Of a stretch of DNA of 64,000 bases, positions 28,613 through 39,894 are shown piece by piece. This DNA comes from Alkalihalobacillus sp. LMS6 (GTDB taxonomy: Bacteria > Bacillota > Bacilli > Bacillales > Bacillaceae_D), in assembly GCF_024362765.1 (NCBI RefSeq), contig NZ_CP093302.1:1022001-1086000 (forward strand). Reading direction: 5' to 3'. The notes under the pieces are model-generated. The model searched no databases, was not told the origin of the DNA, and saw nothing but the letters and a program-made list of their open reading frames with translations. How positions within the stretch are numbered: the first letter of the stretch is position 1; every line of letters starts with the position of its first letter. The translations under genes were made by a program, and so were the position numbers.

Positions 28613-29274
28613 GGAAATTCTCCTTTGTATCAGTTGTTTCAAATAATTGTTTTGAACCCCATATTCAAAATTGGTCATGCCATTAAAACGTGCACCTCTT
28701 TCAAAAGTGATCCAGCTTTTACCAAACCCTATTGAATTGAAAATGGTTAAAGGATAACGCAAGACCTGGAGCGAAAGTATTAGTGAAACGAGCGCTTGAT
28801 AATGGGTTCTTGCTTATAATCCAAGTGTAGCATATGCTGCCCTTTTAATGCCCATTTTTAATATAGAAATAAATGAAGGATGAGGAAGATGTTTAGACTT
28901 GTTTTTCATTTAGTTTCCTTTCAATACTTACACTTGAATGAATTTTATAATAAGTCGCAGTAGTCATTTTAACGAATGATAACAGTGATATTATTTGTAA
29001 CATCTTTCTTATTAAATGGCGACGACTCCTGCGGGAACAGCACGTGTCCGAAGACAATGGAGCGTTTTTTTGCGGAAATGGCTGAGGCCGTGCCCGGGGA
29101 AAGCGGTCGCCATTTTAAATAGATTTTACGTCATTTTCGCATCTAATTCGAATGATGAAATTGATTCACTTGAATCCATTATAGAAAACCTTACATAATC
29201 TTAATCTTTTTTTTAAATGAACAAAACGTTTGCCTCATATACTAAAAGTAGAAAAAGTAAGGGAGGGTTAAACA
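28613..29274. other. Intergenic region of about 660 bp
   Basis: It contains one interspersed repeat (29014-29115). An imperfect inverted repeat built on TTTTGAA/TTCAAAA lies near 28651-28673 upstream of the small membrane gene. No convincing coding sequence was seen in the rest. Confidence 0.6.
29014..29115. repeat. Interspersed intergenic repeat, copy 3 (best preserved ends)
   Basis: The ends AAATGGCGAC (29014-29023) and GTCGCCATTT (29106-29115) are perfect 10-bp inverted repeats. The interior has CTCCTGCGGGAA, GAAGAC, GGCTGAGGCCGTGCCC and GGGGAAAGCGG, the pattern shared with copies 1 and 2. Confidence 0.75.
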
Positions 29275-29406
29275 ATGGAAGAAAAAATGCAAAATGAAAC
29301 AGGCGAAAACTTAGTCGTCGGGGCATTATGGGCTTTGCTCATTAGTTTGCCAATATGGATGGGGGTTGCTTACTTCAGTTATAAGCTTTTTCTTTCGTTT
29401 GGATAA
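29275..29406 (+). CDS. Single-span membrane micropeptide, 43 aa
   Basis: Reads MEEKMQNETGENLVVGALWA, then one hydrophobic helix (about residues 14-36) and ends LFLSFG. The GGGAGGG ribosome site is 7 bases upstream. It is followed by the hairpin that precedes the Fur-boxed siderophore promoter. Small size makes homology hard to judge; the start signal is good. Confidence 0.6.
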   Translation: MEEKMQNETGENLVVGALWALLISLPIWMGVAYFSYKLFLSFG

Positions 29407-29451
29407 TGGACGACTTTGCTACTTGGGAAAAATCTAACTTTATCATACCGT

Positions 29452-29500
29452 AAAGGGTAAACAAAAACGAGATTCCTTGTTTTTTGTTTACCCTTTTCTC
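29452..29500 (+). terminator. Rho-independent terminator
   Basis: AAAGGGTAAACAAAAA (29452-29467) pairs fully with TTTTTGTTTACCCTTT (29481-29496), insulating the iron operon from upstream transcription. Confidence 0.8.
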
Positions 29501-29506
29501 ATAATG

Positions 29507-29536
29507 TTGTATGATAATGATTATCAATAGTATTAT
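29507..29536 (+). promoter_or_regulatory. Fur-boxed promoter of the siderophore ABC operon
   Basis: TTGTAT (29507-29512), 18 bp and TATTAT (29531-29536). The spacer holds TGATAAT-G-ATTATCA (29512-29526), a perfect match to the Bacillus 7-1-7 Fur box, so the operon should be iron-repressed. Confidence 0.85.
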
Positions 29537-29561
29537 GTAAGTGGAAAAGGAAAATGACTTT

Positions 29562-30605
29562 ATGGGGAGACAATCAGCGGCATCAACTTTAGAGAAAGCA
29601 AAAGTACGATCAAAGCCAGTTTACGCTTTTTTAGTGCTAGGTATTGGTCTTGTTGTTCTAACTGCTGCACTGATTCTATCCGTTTCTTTTGGGGCTGCTC
29701 AAATCGAGATTGGGACAATTTGGTCAGCGATTACGGAGTTTGATCCAACGATTACAGAACACCAGATTATTCATGATATTCGAATCCCAAGAGCGTTAGG
29801 CGCTGCAATTGTTGGCAGTTTTTTAGCTGTTGCTGGTGCAATTATGCAAGGTATGACGCGTAACCCGTTAGGTGAACCGTCGATAATGGGGGTCATGGAT
29901 GGTGCTGCCCTCGCTATTGCGATTACATTTGCTTTTAGCGCGAGTGTGTCAGGAACTGGATTAATGACGGCGGCCTTTATAGGAGCTGGTGTAGGAGCTT
30001 CCTTTGTTTTTTTAATTGGCTCCTTTGCGAGAGGCGGGCTAACGCCTGCAAAACTTGCTTTAGCAGGCGTTACGGTTGGTGCGTTTTTAAGTGCGATCTC
30101 TTCAGGAATTGCGATCCATTTTAATGTGGCGCAAGATATTAGCTTTTGGTTCGCAGGCGGATTAGCTGGTATGTCATGGACGAACATTCGAATGATTCTC
30201 CCTGTGGCAGTAGGTGGCTTGTTATTAGCTTTCGTTCTTTCAAGATCTGTGACCGTTTTAAGTCTAGGTGAAGACGTTGCCAAAGGATTAGGACAGCGTA
30301 TACTTTTAATAAAAATTTTAGGCATTATCGTTGTGCTTTTGTTAACAGGGGCAGGTGTAGCTGTCGCAGGTGCGATTGGTTTTATCGGCTTAGTGATTCC
30401 ACACATAACAAGAGGGCTTGTCGGAGTCGACTATCGATATATAATCCCTTGTTCAGCAGTACTCGGCGCATTACTTTTAGTTTTAGCAGATTTAGCTGCT
30501 AGACTCGTAAATGCACCATTTGAAACGCCTGTAGGAGCAATGACAGCATTAATTGGGGTACCATTCTTCCTTTATCTCGCTCGACGTGATGGGAGGAAGC
30601 TATAA
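29562..30605 (+). CDS. Iron-siderophore ABC permease, FecCD family, subunit 1
   Basis: About 347 aa with roughly nine to ten spans; the family stretch RIPRALGAAIVGSFLAVAG and the GxxGFIGLVIPHITR coupling helix are present. The ATG at 29562 is preferred to a GTG at 29541 because the predicted transcript starts about 29543. Resembles YfiZ/FeuB-type permeases. It overlaps the second permease by one base (TAATG). Iron regulation is shown by the Fur box in its promoter. Confidence 0.92.
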   Translation: MGRQSAASTLEKAKVRSKPVYAFLVLGIGLVVLTAALILSVSFGAAQIEIGTIWSAITEFDPTITEHQIIHDIRIPRALGAAIVGSFLAVAGAIMQGMTRNPLGEPSIMGVMDGAALAIAITFAFSASVSGTGLMTAAFIGAGVGASFVFLIGSFARGGLTPAKLALAGVTVGAFLSAISSGIAIHFNVAQDISFWFAGGLAGMSWTNIRMILPVAVGGLLLAFVLSRSVTVLSLGEDVAKGLGQRILLIKILGIIVVLLLTGAGVAVAGAIGFIGLVIPHITRGLVGVDYRYIIPCSAVLGALLLVLADLAARLVNAPFETPVGAMTALIGVPFFLYLARRDGRKL

Positions 30606-31615
30606 TGAAAGCGATTATGAAAAAACCTTCATCGATTATGATTCTTTTATTAATCATTATTGGCTTTACGTTTCTAGTAAGTTTACAAACGGGGACGATT
30701 CAAATTCAACCTTTAGATGTGCTGCGAACGTTATTTGGGGCAGGGTCGGAGCGAGATGCGTTAGTATTATTTGAATTTCGTTTGCCGCGAATGGTTATCG
30801 CTCTGCTTGTAGGAGCAGCGCTAGCTGTGTCAGGAGCGATTTTACAGAGTATCTCTCAAAACGAGCTAGCGGATCCTGGAATTTTAGGTATTAATACAGG
30901 GGCTGGGTTAGCAGTCGTCGTGTTTATTTATTTTTTCCAAGGTTCTTTAACTGGCGTTAGTCAATTGTCGATTTTTATCATGCCTGTTTTTGCCTTTATC
31001 GGCGCGGCATTTGCAGCGTTTTTAATTTATTTATTTGCTTGGAAAAAAGGCGTTACACCTGTTCGACTCATTTTAGTTGGGATTGCAATAAATGCTGCGT
31101 TTAGTGCATTGTTAATCGTGGTTCAGCTTCGGATGGAGCCGAATGATTTTATGCAGGCGACGATTTGGTTAACAGGAAACATATGGGGAACAACGTGGGC
31201 CTATGTATTAACAATTCTACCTTGGGTGCTTATTCTTGTTCCGCTCGCCTTGTATAAGGCACGAACACTAAATGTTATGCAGATTGGCACGGAGTCTTCA
31301 ATCTCTTTAGGCGTAGCAATGGAAAAAGAAAGACGCGTTCTTCTCGTTCTTGCTGTAGCACTAGCTGCTATTTCGGTGGCTGTGGCTGGCGGTATTGCCT
31401 TTTTAGGGTTAGTTGCTCCGCATATTGCGCGAAGACTAGTTGGACCAAAACATCAAGTGATGATTCCAACAGCAACGCTCGTCGGTGCATGTATTATGTT
31501 GGCAGCAGATATGGTTGGGCGAAATATACTCGCACCATCAGAAATTCCGGTAGGGATTGTCATTGCCATTTTAGGTGCACCTTATTTCTTGTACTTATTA
31601 ATGAGAACACCGTAG
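30605..31615 (+). CDS. Iron-siderophore ABC permease, FecCD family, subunit 2
   Basis: A 336-aa partner of the preceding gene: FRLPRMVIALLVGAALAVSG near residue 55, then the GIAFLGLVAPHIARRLVG coupling helix. The pair would form a heterodimeric channel for an Fe(III)-siderophore. YfhA/FeuC-like. It is followed at 13 bp by the ATPase gene. Confidence 0.92.
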   Translation: MKAIMKKPSSIMILLLIIIGFTFLVSLQTGTIQIQPLDVLRTLFGAGSERDALVLFEFRLPRMVIALLVGAALAVSGAILQSISQNELADPGILGINTGAGLAVVVFIYFFQGSLTGVSQLSIFIMPVFAFIGAAFAAFLIYLFAWKKGVTPVRLILVGIAINAAFSALLIVVQLRMEPNDFMQATIWLTGNIWGTTWAYVLTILPWVLILVPLALYKARTLNVMQIGTESSISLGVAMEKERRVLLVLAVALAAISVAVAGGIAFLGLVAPHIARRLVGPKHQVMIPTATLVGACIMLAADMVGRNILAPSEIPVGIVIAILGAPYFLYLLMRTP

Positions 31616-31628
31616 GAGGGAAAAGCTC

Positions 31629-32447
31629 TTGTCACGTTTATCAACAAAGCAGCTATCCATTGGTTACGAAAAAAGAGAGATTGTTCATGATTTACATCTT
31701 CATATACCAGATGGTCAAATCACAACCATTATTGGACCGAATGGATGCGGGAAGTCTACGATTTTAAAAACGATTGCTCGGATTTTACAAGCTTCAAAAG
31801 GTGCCGTGTATTTAGACGGAAAATCGATTCATAAACAATCGACTAAAGAAATTGCGAAAAAGATGGCTGTTTTGCCACAGTCACCTGAAGCGCCAAGCGG
31901 GTTAACTGTCGAAGAATTGGTTGCCTATGGTCGATATCCACATCAAAAGGGATTTGGTCAGTTAACCGGTTATGATCGGGAAATCATCGAGTGGGCATTA
32001 GAACAAACGAATATGGCTGAATTTGCTGACCGATCCATCGATGCTCTCTCAGGTGGTCAACGCCAACGAGTTTGGATTGCGATGGCACTAGCACAAGAAA
32101 CGGATATTTTACTGTTAGATGAACCGACGACTTATTTGGATCTTGCTCACCAGCTAGAAGTGTTGCAAGTGCTCGAGCGCTTGAACCAAGAACAGAAACG
32201 TACCATCGTGATGGTCATTCATGATTTGAACCATGCTGCGCGTTTTGCTGATTATATGGTGAGTATTCGAGCAGGCAAAATTGTAAAAGAAGGTGCTCCT
32301 GAAGATGTGATGAATGCAGAAGTGTTACGTGATGTCTTTCAAATTGATGCGAGTATCGTAACAGATCCACGAACAGGAAAGCCGGTTTGCTTAACATACG
32401 ATTTACTTCGACAGGAAGAGAGCGAACGAATTCCTGCATATGCATAA
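31629..32447 (+). CDS. Iron-siderophore ABC transporter ATPase (FecE/YusV-like)
   Basis: A 272-aa nucleotide-binding subunit: Walker A GPNGCGKST, signature LSGGQRQRVW, Walker B ILLLDEPTTYLDL and switch His (VMVIHDLNHA). TTG at 31629 is preceded by GGAGGG. The operon lacks a substrate-binding lipoprotein; in B. subtilis YusV serves several separately encoded permease and binding-protein sets, so the binding protein may lie elsewhere. Confidence 0.92.
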   Translation: MSRLSTKQLSIGYEKREIVHDLHLHIPDGQITTIIGPNGCGKSTILKTIARILQASKGAVYLDGKSIHKQSTKEIAKKMAVLPQSPEAPSGLTVEELVAYGRYPHQKGFGQLTGYDREIIEWALEQTNMAEFADRSIDALSGGQRQRVWIAMALAQETDILLLDEPTTYLDLAHQLEVLQVLERLNQEQKRTIVMVIHDLNHAARFADYMVSIRAGKIVKEGAPEDVMNAEVLRDVFQIDASIVTDPRTGKPVCLTYDLLRQEESERIPAYA

Positions 32448-32457
32448 ACACGTAAAG

Positions 32458-32488
32458 GCTCGTCGACCTGATAGACGAGCTTTTTTTT
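32458..32488 (+). terminator. Terminator of the siderophore operon
   Basis: GCTCGTC (32458-32464) pairs with GACGAGC (32474-32480), followed by eight T. Confidence 0.9.
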
Positions 32489-32518
32489 ATTAAAAAACAT
32501 AGGATTGTGAGAATGTTG

Positions 32519-32547
32519 TTGACATTGAGAATGATATTCGTTATCAT
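32519..32547 (+). promoter_or_regulatory. Second Fur-boxed promoter, drives candidate sRNA
   Basis: TTGACA (32519-32524), exactly 17 bp, TATCAT (32542-32547). The spacer carries GAGAATGATATTCGTTATC (32527-32545), matching the 19-bp Fur consensus at 16 positions; as 7-1-7 it is TGATATT-C-GTTATCA. Confidence 0.8.
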
Positions 32548-32553
32548 TTAGAA

Positions 32554-32626
32554 AGAACGTGACACATACACGTCTAGTTATTAGACCCCTTTTGGACCCC
32601 TACACTGCCTATGTAGGGGTTTTTTG
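32554..32626 (+). ncRNA. Candidate iron-responsive small RNA (FsrA-like)
   Basis: The transcript predicted from the second Fur-boxed promoter runs about 73 nt and has no start codon with a ribosome site. It has a 5' hairpin ACGTG-ACACATA-CACGT (32557-32573), an unpaired C-rich stretch ACCCCTTTTGGACCCC (32585-32600) and a terminator CCCCTACA/TGTAGGGG followed by six T. B. subtilis FsrA is a Fur-repressed RNA of similar size whose C-rich regions pair with ribosome sites of iron-using mRNAs. Sequence identity to FsrA could not be checked. Confidence 0.6.
32596..32626 (+). terminator. Terminator of candidate sRNA
   Basis: ACCCCTACA (32596-32604) pairs with TGTAGGGGT (32612-32620), followed by T. 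Confidence 0.85.
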
Positions 32627-32695
32627 TTTCTGTACATGGACATTGGAAAAGTTGGAAATCCTAAAGATAGGTAAACAAAAAGGAGCCGCTTGTCT

Positions 32696-32851
32696 ATGAT
32701 TACAGAAGATGAACGATACATATTTGAACGGGAACTTGAGCAATTAGAAAGAGAAAAACAAAGTGCGCAATTAAATGAAAAATATAAAACATTTATTAAT
32801 GAACAAATTGAACTTTTGCAAAGCGTGATCTATGGTGAACAAACGGACTAA
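32696..32851 (+). CDS. Small charged coiled-coil protein, 51 aa
   Basis: Reads MITEDERYIFERELEQLERE and continues Lys/Glu/Gln-rich as one long amphipathic helix, likely a coiled coil. AAAGGAG is about 10 bases before the ATG. It lies between the candidate sRNA and pcrB. No family recognised. Confidence 0.6.
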   Translation: MITEDERYIFERELEQLEREKQSAQLNEKYKTFINEQIELLQSVIYGEQTD

Positions 32852-33044
32852 TTGTGGATGATAACGGGATAAAGATATGAAGGGCTCTATTTATGCAGAT
32901 GAAAAAAGGTAGTGCTTTTTTTGTGAGGATTTCCGTTAATTTCACGCAAAGGATACACGACATGTGTGGCGAACTTTGTTATAATAACTTGCAGAACGAA
33001 CGTGCGTATTCGTGCTCGTTAAAGGGAGGCACACGTAAGTAACG

Positions 33045-33743
33045 ATGATGAAAAATATAAATGAATGGTCGCATGTATTTAAGATTGATCCAAATAAAGA
33101 ATTAACCGCTGAGGAACTGGAACGTTTATGTGAATCGGGGACTGATGCGGTTATTATTGGTGGAACAGATGGTGTGACGTTAGATAATACATTAGCGCTC
33201 TTAGTACAAATTAGACGCTTTCCCATTACAGTGGCTCTTGAAGTGTCAAACCTTGAATCAATTACACCAGGCTTTGATTATTACCTCATTCCAACGGTGT
33301 TAAATAGTCAACAAACAGAATGGGTGATCGGGCAGCATCACCAAGCGATGAAAGAATACGGAGAACTTATAGATTGGGACACCTTTATCCCTGAAGGGTA
33401 TTGCGTGTTAAATGCGGAAGCAAAAGTGGCCGAGCTTACAAACGCAAAAACATCGCTGTCGATAGATGATATAAGTGCCTATGCAAGACTGGCTGAAAAG
33501 ATGTTACACTTACCTTTCTTTTATTTAGAGTACAGCGGGACAAAAGGTTCACTTGATGTGGTAAAAGAAGTGAGCAGAGTCTTATCTTCCACGAAACTTA
33601 TTTATGGTGGTGGCATTCAAACGGCGGAAGAGGCAAAAGAATACGCTGCATATTCAGATGTGGTAGTCGTTGGGAATGCTATATACACACATTTTAAAGA
33701 AGCGTTAAAAACAGTAGAAGCAGTAAAAGGTGGTGCGTCATAG
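33045..33743 (+). CDS. pcrB: Heptaprenylglyceryl phosphate synthase
   Basis: A 232-aa TIM-barrel prenyltransferase that joins heptaprenyl diphosphate to glycerol-1-phosphate, making archaeal-type ether lipid precursors in Bacillales. Family pieces: CESGTDAVIIGGTDGVT (about 30-46), SVLN-type PTVLNSQQTEWV, FYLEYSG and FYGGGIQ-type LIYGGGIQTAEEAKEYA. GGGAGG is 15 bases from ATG 33045, longer than usual, but an in-frame stop immediately upstream excludes an earlier start. Its stop abuts the pcrA start. Confidence 0.95.
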   Translation: MMKNINEWSHVFKIDPNKELTAEELERLCESGTDAVIIGGTDGVTLDNTLALLVQIRRFPITVALEVSNLESITPGFDYYLIPTVLNSQQTEWVIGQHHQAMKEYGELIDWDTFIPEGYCVLNAEAKVAELTNAKTSLSIDDISAYARLAEKMLHLPFFYLEYSGTKGSLDVVKEVSRVLSSTKLIYGGGIQTAEEAKEYAAYSDVVVVGNAIYTHFKEALKTVEAVKGGAS

Positions 33744-35978
33744 ATGCAAGACACGATTATTGAACGAATGTTAGAAGGATTGAATCCGGAACAGCGAAAA
33801 GCGGTTGTTCATACAGATGGTCCAGTCTTACTCATGGCAGGAGCTGGTAGTGGAAAAACCCGAGTGTTGACCCACCGCATTAGTTATTTATTACGACACA
33901 ACCAAACGCCTCCTTGGGCAGTCCTAGCACTTACATTTACAAATAAAGCTGCTCGAGAAATGAAAGACCGAGTTGCTCAATTAGTAGGGCCAATCGCTGA
34001 AGATATTTGGATCTCAACGTTTCACTCTATGTGTGTACGTATCTTACGTCGAGATATTGACCGCATAGGATACAGTCGTAATTTTTCGATTCTCGATTCA
34101 GGCGATCAGTTATCCGTTATTAAACAAATCTTGAAAGCACAAAACATCGATTCAAAAAAGTTTGATCCGAAAGCCATTCTTGGTATCATTTCAAGCGCAA
34201 AAAACGAATTAAAGTCGGCAAAAGCATTTGCGAAGACGGCTGAAGGAATGTTTGATCAAGTCGCAGCCGACGTATACATGGAATTTGAAAAACGGTTAAA
34301 AGTAAACAATGCGTTAGACTTTGATGATTTAATTATGAAGACAATTGAATTATTTAATGATGTGCCGGAAGTCCTCGAATTTTACCAACGTAAATTCCAA
34401 TATATTCATGTTGATGAGTATCAAGATACGAACAAAGCACAGTATAAATTGATTAAGTTGATGGGCGATCGTCTGCAAAACATTTGTGTAGTTGGGGATT
34501 CAGATCAATCTATTTACAAATGGCGTGGCGCAGATATCCAAAATATCCTCTCGTTTGAAAAAGATTACCCGGATGCAACCGTTATTATGCTTGAGCAGAA
34601 CTACCGCTCAACAAAGACGATCTTACAAGCCGCAAACCAAGTCATTGGCAATAACGGCAACCGTAAACCTAAAAATTTATGGACGGAAAACGATCAAGGC
34701 GAAAAAATTGCTGTATACGAAGCGGCATCCGAACATGCAGAAGCTCAGTTTGTTGTTGAAAAAATTAAAGAGACAGCAGTGAAGGACTCAAGTTTTTCCT
34801 ATTCGGATGTGGCAGTTTTGTATCGAACAAACGCGCAGTCTCGTATTATTGAGGAATTTTTCATAAAGTCTAATCTGGAATACAACATCGTCGGCGGAAC
34901 AAAGTTCTATGATCGAAAAGAAATTAAAGATGTTCTTGCTTATTTGCGACTCGTGTCTAACCCTGAAGACGACATTAGTTTGGCTCGAATCGTCAATGTG
35001 CCAAAACGTGGAATAGGGGCAACGACAGTCGACAAAATTGCTGCATATGCGACGCAAAATGGCCTCTCGATGTATCGGGCATTGTCTGAGATTGACCATA
35101 TTGGGGTAACGGCAAGAGCGAAAACAAAGCTTGTTGAATTCCGTGATCAAGTGAGTAACTGGGTCCAACAACAAGATTATTTATCCGTGACAGAATTAGT
35201 TGAGGAACTTTTAGAAAAAGTTGGCTATCGTGAAATGTTAAAAGCGGAGCAATCGATCGAGGCCCAGTCTCGACTAGAGAATATCGATGAATTTATATCG
35301 GTTACGCAAGAATTTGAAAAAAGAAGTGAAGAAAAAGATTTAGTGTCATTTCTCACCGATCTCGCTCTTGTTGCTGACATTGATCAACTGGATGATGATC
35401 AAGCAGAAGCGCCTAAAGAAGCGATTACGCTAATGACTCTTCATTCTGCAAAAGGATTAGAATTTCCTTACGTCTTCTTAATCGGAATGGAAGAAGGGAT
35501 CTTTCCACATAATCGCTCATTATTTGATGACGATGAAATGGAAGAAGAACGTCGGTTAGCATATGTAGGCATTACTAGAGCTGAAAAAGAGTTGTATTTA
35601 ACAAGTGCAAAGATGCGAACCTTATATGGAAGAACGAATACAAATGCTCCATCGCGATTTATTGCTGAAATTCCAGATGATTGTACGATTGAACACGGCG
35701 TACCTGCTTGGGGGTCACAAAGAGCGTCGGTGGGTAGCGCGGCTTCCTTAGCTGCAAAACGAACGAGTACTAGCCCAATGTCATCAAGAATGACAAACAC
35801 AGGTGGAGAAGGATTTGAATGGGCTGTAGGCGACAAAGCCTCGCACAAAAAATGGGGCGTTGGGACAGTCGTTAGTATAAAAGGGGATGGCGATTCAGTA
35901 GAATTGGATATTGCATTTACGCCACCAACAGGAATTAAACGACTGTTTGCGAAATTTGCTCCTATTTCTAAAGTCTAA
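33744..35978 (+). CDS. pcrA: ATP-dependent DNA helicase PcrA
   Basis: A 744-aa SF1 3'-5' helicase of repair and rolling-circle replication. Walker [11 protein letters not shown] with Lys38, motif II DEYQDT, motif [18 protein letters not shown], motif IV QNYRST and motif [13 protein letters not shown] are all present; the C-terminal Tudor-like end ([14 protein letters not shown]) binds RNA polymerase in relatives. It is directly joined to pcrB and followed by ligA. Confidence 0.97.
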   Translation: MQDTIIERMLEGLNPEQRKAVVHTDGPVLLMAGAGSGKTRVLTHRISYLLRHNQTPPWAVLALTFTNKAAREMKDRVAQLVGPIAEDIWISTFHSMCVRILRRDIDRIGYSRNFSILDSGDQLSVIKQILKAQNIDSKKFDPKAILGIISSAKNELKSAKAFAKTAEGMFDQVAADVYMEFEKRLKVNNALDFDDLIMKTIELFNDVPEVLEFYQRKFQYIHVDEYQDTNKAQYKLIKLMGDRLQNICVVGDSDQSIYKWRGADIQNILSFEKDYPDATVIMLEQNYRSTKTILQAANQVIGNNGNRKPKNLWTENDQGEKIAVYEAASEHAEAQFVVEKIKETAVKDSSFSYSDVAVLYRTNAQSRIIEEFFIKSNLEYNIVGGTKFYDRKEIKDVLAYLRLVSNPEDDISLARIVNVPKRGIGATTVDKIAAYATQNGLSMYRALSEIDHIGVTARAKTKLVEFRDQVSNWVQQQDYLSVTELVEELLEKVGYREMLKAEQSIEAQSRLENIDEFISVTQEFEKRSEEKDLVSFLTDLALVADIDQLDDDQAEAPKEAITLMTLHSAKGLEFPYVFLIGMEEGIFPHNRSLFDDDEMEEERRLAYVGITRAEKELYLTSAKMRTLYGRTNTNAPSRFIAEIPDDCTIEHGVPAWGSQRASVGSAASLAAKRTSTSPMSSRMTNTGGEGFEWAVGDKASHKKWGVGTVVSIKGDGDSVELDIAFTPPTGIKRLFAKFAPISKV

Positions 35979-36001
35979 GATAAGGTAAAGGAGATACATG
36001 A

Positions 36002-38017
<2,016 letters not shown>

Positions 38018-38033
38018 GAGAGGGGTACGTTCA

Positions 38034-39203
38034 ATGAAACGTTGGGGGATCATTGGGCTAAGCACCATGTTGTTAGCAGGGTGTAATGTATTTGGAGGGA
38101 ATGACGATTCAGAAGAAGAACCAGAAGTGGAGATAACGGATGAGTCTCTTAGTGTAATACCTTCTGTTCCTTCTGAAGAAAATCATTATTCAAGTGTGTT
38201 GAAAGATGGAACTTATCTTCATGGAGAGACAAGAGGGTATGGTGTCGACACCGGCATGAATCGAAGCAATTTAGATTGGTTTGAATTAGGGCTAGAAGAA
38301 GTAGCAAAAGATACATTTGATCCTGGGTCCTACTATTTTCAAGAAGGGCAACATTTAACAAGAGAAACGGTAGGGAGCTGGATTAATCGTTATGATGAAG
38401 AACAGAATCCAGATGGCTTTAATCCAGCTTTGGGAATCGATGACGACGATGCAGATTTACAAGAGTCCATTGATGCAAGAAAAGACAATCCGATTGTCCT
38501 GCGTAATATTCTAGAGCATAACTACATGCAGGCGAGTGATAATGGCACGTATGAGACAGAGGGAATTGTTATTGGATTAGCGTTAAACAGCGTTTATTCC
38601 TTTACGTATGAAGGTAATCCAGCTTCACAAGAGGTATCTGCCAATCAACAAGAGTCGGTCGGTGTAGATGCTGCTGAACAAATTGTGGAACGAATTCGTA
38701 ATGGCGCAAGCGCGCTTGATGAAGATTTAAGCGATGTACCGATTATTGTAGCCTTATTCAGCGATAAACCGAGCAATGAATTAAATGCGGGTCATTTCTT
38801 TATGAAAGGTGTATTTGAACCTGGACAAGGTGGAGACTGGTCAAACATCAATCAAAAACATATTCATTTTCCGTCTTCTGAAGCAAATAACGAACATCAA
38901 TACGATGCAGATCGGTTTTCGCAATTTCAATCAGACATTCAAGATTTCTTTGAAAATCATGTCGGGGTTGTTGGACGAGCTCGCTATGAAGAAAATCAGT
39001 TAGCAAAAGTTGTGGTCGATATTAACATTCAATATAAAGGGCAAGCTGAGGTCGTTGCATTAACCCAGTACGCTGCTTCAAAAGCAGAAGAATATTTTGA
39101 CGATGTGCCTGTGGATATAGAAATTGCTTCGATGTCAGGCGTGATTGAAGGAATTGTCTCCCATCACCCAAACGCAGATCCGTTTATTTATATAACCGAT
39201 TAA
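38034..39203 (+). CDS. yerH: CamS/YerH family lipoprotein
   Basis: A 389-aa lipoprotein with signal peptide and lipobox LLAGC (Cys17) followed by an acidic linker (DDSEEEPEVEITDE). The rest matches the CamS sex-pheromone precursor family; in enterococci and staphylococci the signal peptide of such proteins yields a secreted peptide. Role in Bacillus is unclear. It ends the ligA operon and has its own terminator. Confidence 0.92.
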   Translation: MKRWGIIGLSTMLLAGCNVFGGNDDSEEEPEVEITDESLSVIPSVPSEENHYSSVLKDGTYLHGETRGYGVDTGMNRSNLDWFELGLEEVAKDTFDPGSYYFQEGQHLTRETVGSWINRYDEEQNPDGFNPALGIDDDDADLQESIDARKDNPIVLRNILEHNYMQASDNGTYETEGIVIGLALNSVYSFTYEGNPASQEVSANQQESVGVDAAEQIVERIRNGASALDEDLSDVPIIVALFSDKPSNELNAGHFFMKGVFEPGQGGDWSNINQKHIHFPSSEANNEHQYDADRFSQFQSDIQDFFENHVGVVGRARYEENQLAKVVVDINIQYKGQAEVVALTQYAASKAEEYFDDVPVDIEIASMSGVIEGIVSHHPNADPFIYITD

Positions 39204-39204
39204 A

Positions 39205-39231
39205 CAAAAGCCAGTTTCGTCTGGCTTTTGT
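39205..39231 (+). terminator. Terminator after yerH
   Basis: CAAAAGCCAG pairs perfectly with CTGGCTTTTG around TTTCGT. Confidence 0.88.
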
Positions 39232-39320
39232 CTAACGGTCTATAATCAGAATATTTCTATTAACTGAATGAAGTTCATAATAAAGTCAATATTTAATTTC
39301 CATAACTTGGAGGAGTGCAA

Positions 39321-39884
39321 ATGAATCCGATATTGATCGATTTACCGGAACAATTTGAAACTGCACGACTGCAAATACGCGTTCCAAAGCCTGGCGACGG
39401 CGAATTCGTACATCAAGCAATTGAAGCATCAAGACACGAGTTAAAAGCGTGGCTTCCGTTTGCTCGCAAAGAACGAACGGTAGAAGAGGTTGAGCAAGAT
39501 TTACGAGAGTCCTACGCAAAATTTTTATTACGAGAAGATATCCGGATGCTTCTTTTTGAGAAAAGAAGTAGCGAATTTGTTGGTACTTCGGGCTTACATC
39601 AATTAGATTGGACCGTTCCTAAATGCGAAGTCGGTTATTGGATTGATTCACGAAAAAGTGGACAAGGGTATATAACAGAAGCAGTGAATGGGCTTGCAGG
39701 CTATGCATTTGAACATATAAAAGCAAAAAGAGTGTATATTCGCTGTGACCCAATGAATCTGAAAAGTAGTTTAGTTGCTGAGCGAGCAGGATTTCAACTT
39801 GAAGGAATTTTGAAACATGACGAGTGGTCTGTGGATGGGACAACATTAACGGATACAGCAATTTATGCCAAAACAAAAAAATAG
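39321..39884 (+). CDS. RimJ/RimL-type GNAT acetyltransferase
   Basis: A 187-aa protein with the family N-terminus LPEQFETARLQIRVP, cofactor loop GYWIDSRKSGQGYITEA and the end region CDPMNLKSSLVAERAGFQLEG, typical of ribosomal-protein-serine-type acetyltransferases. ATG 39321 has GGAGGAG 6 bases upstream; the GTG at 39315 is too close. First of three overlapping or adjacent genes. Confidence 0.88.
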   Translation: MNPILIDLPEQFETARLQIRVPKPGDGEFVHQAIEASRHELKAWLPFARKERTVEEVEQDLRESYAKFLLREDIRMLLFEKRSSEFVGTSGLHQLDWTVPKCEVGYWIDSRKSGQGYITEAVNGLAGYAFEHIKAKRVYIRCDPMNLKSSLVAERAGFQLEGILKHDEWSVDGTTLTDTAIYAKTKK

Positions 39885-39894
39885 GGGGAGTTCG

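Noticed and set aside
28613-28762. N-terminal extension of the 97-aa membrane protein
   Set aside because: The extra 50 codons lack a ribosome site and family-like composition; AAAGGAG precedes the ATG at 28612.
29016-29198. 60-codon plus-strand open frame
   Set aside because: It begins inside the interspersed repeat and has no ribosome site.
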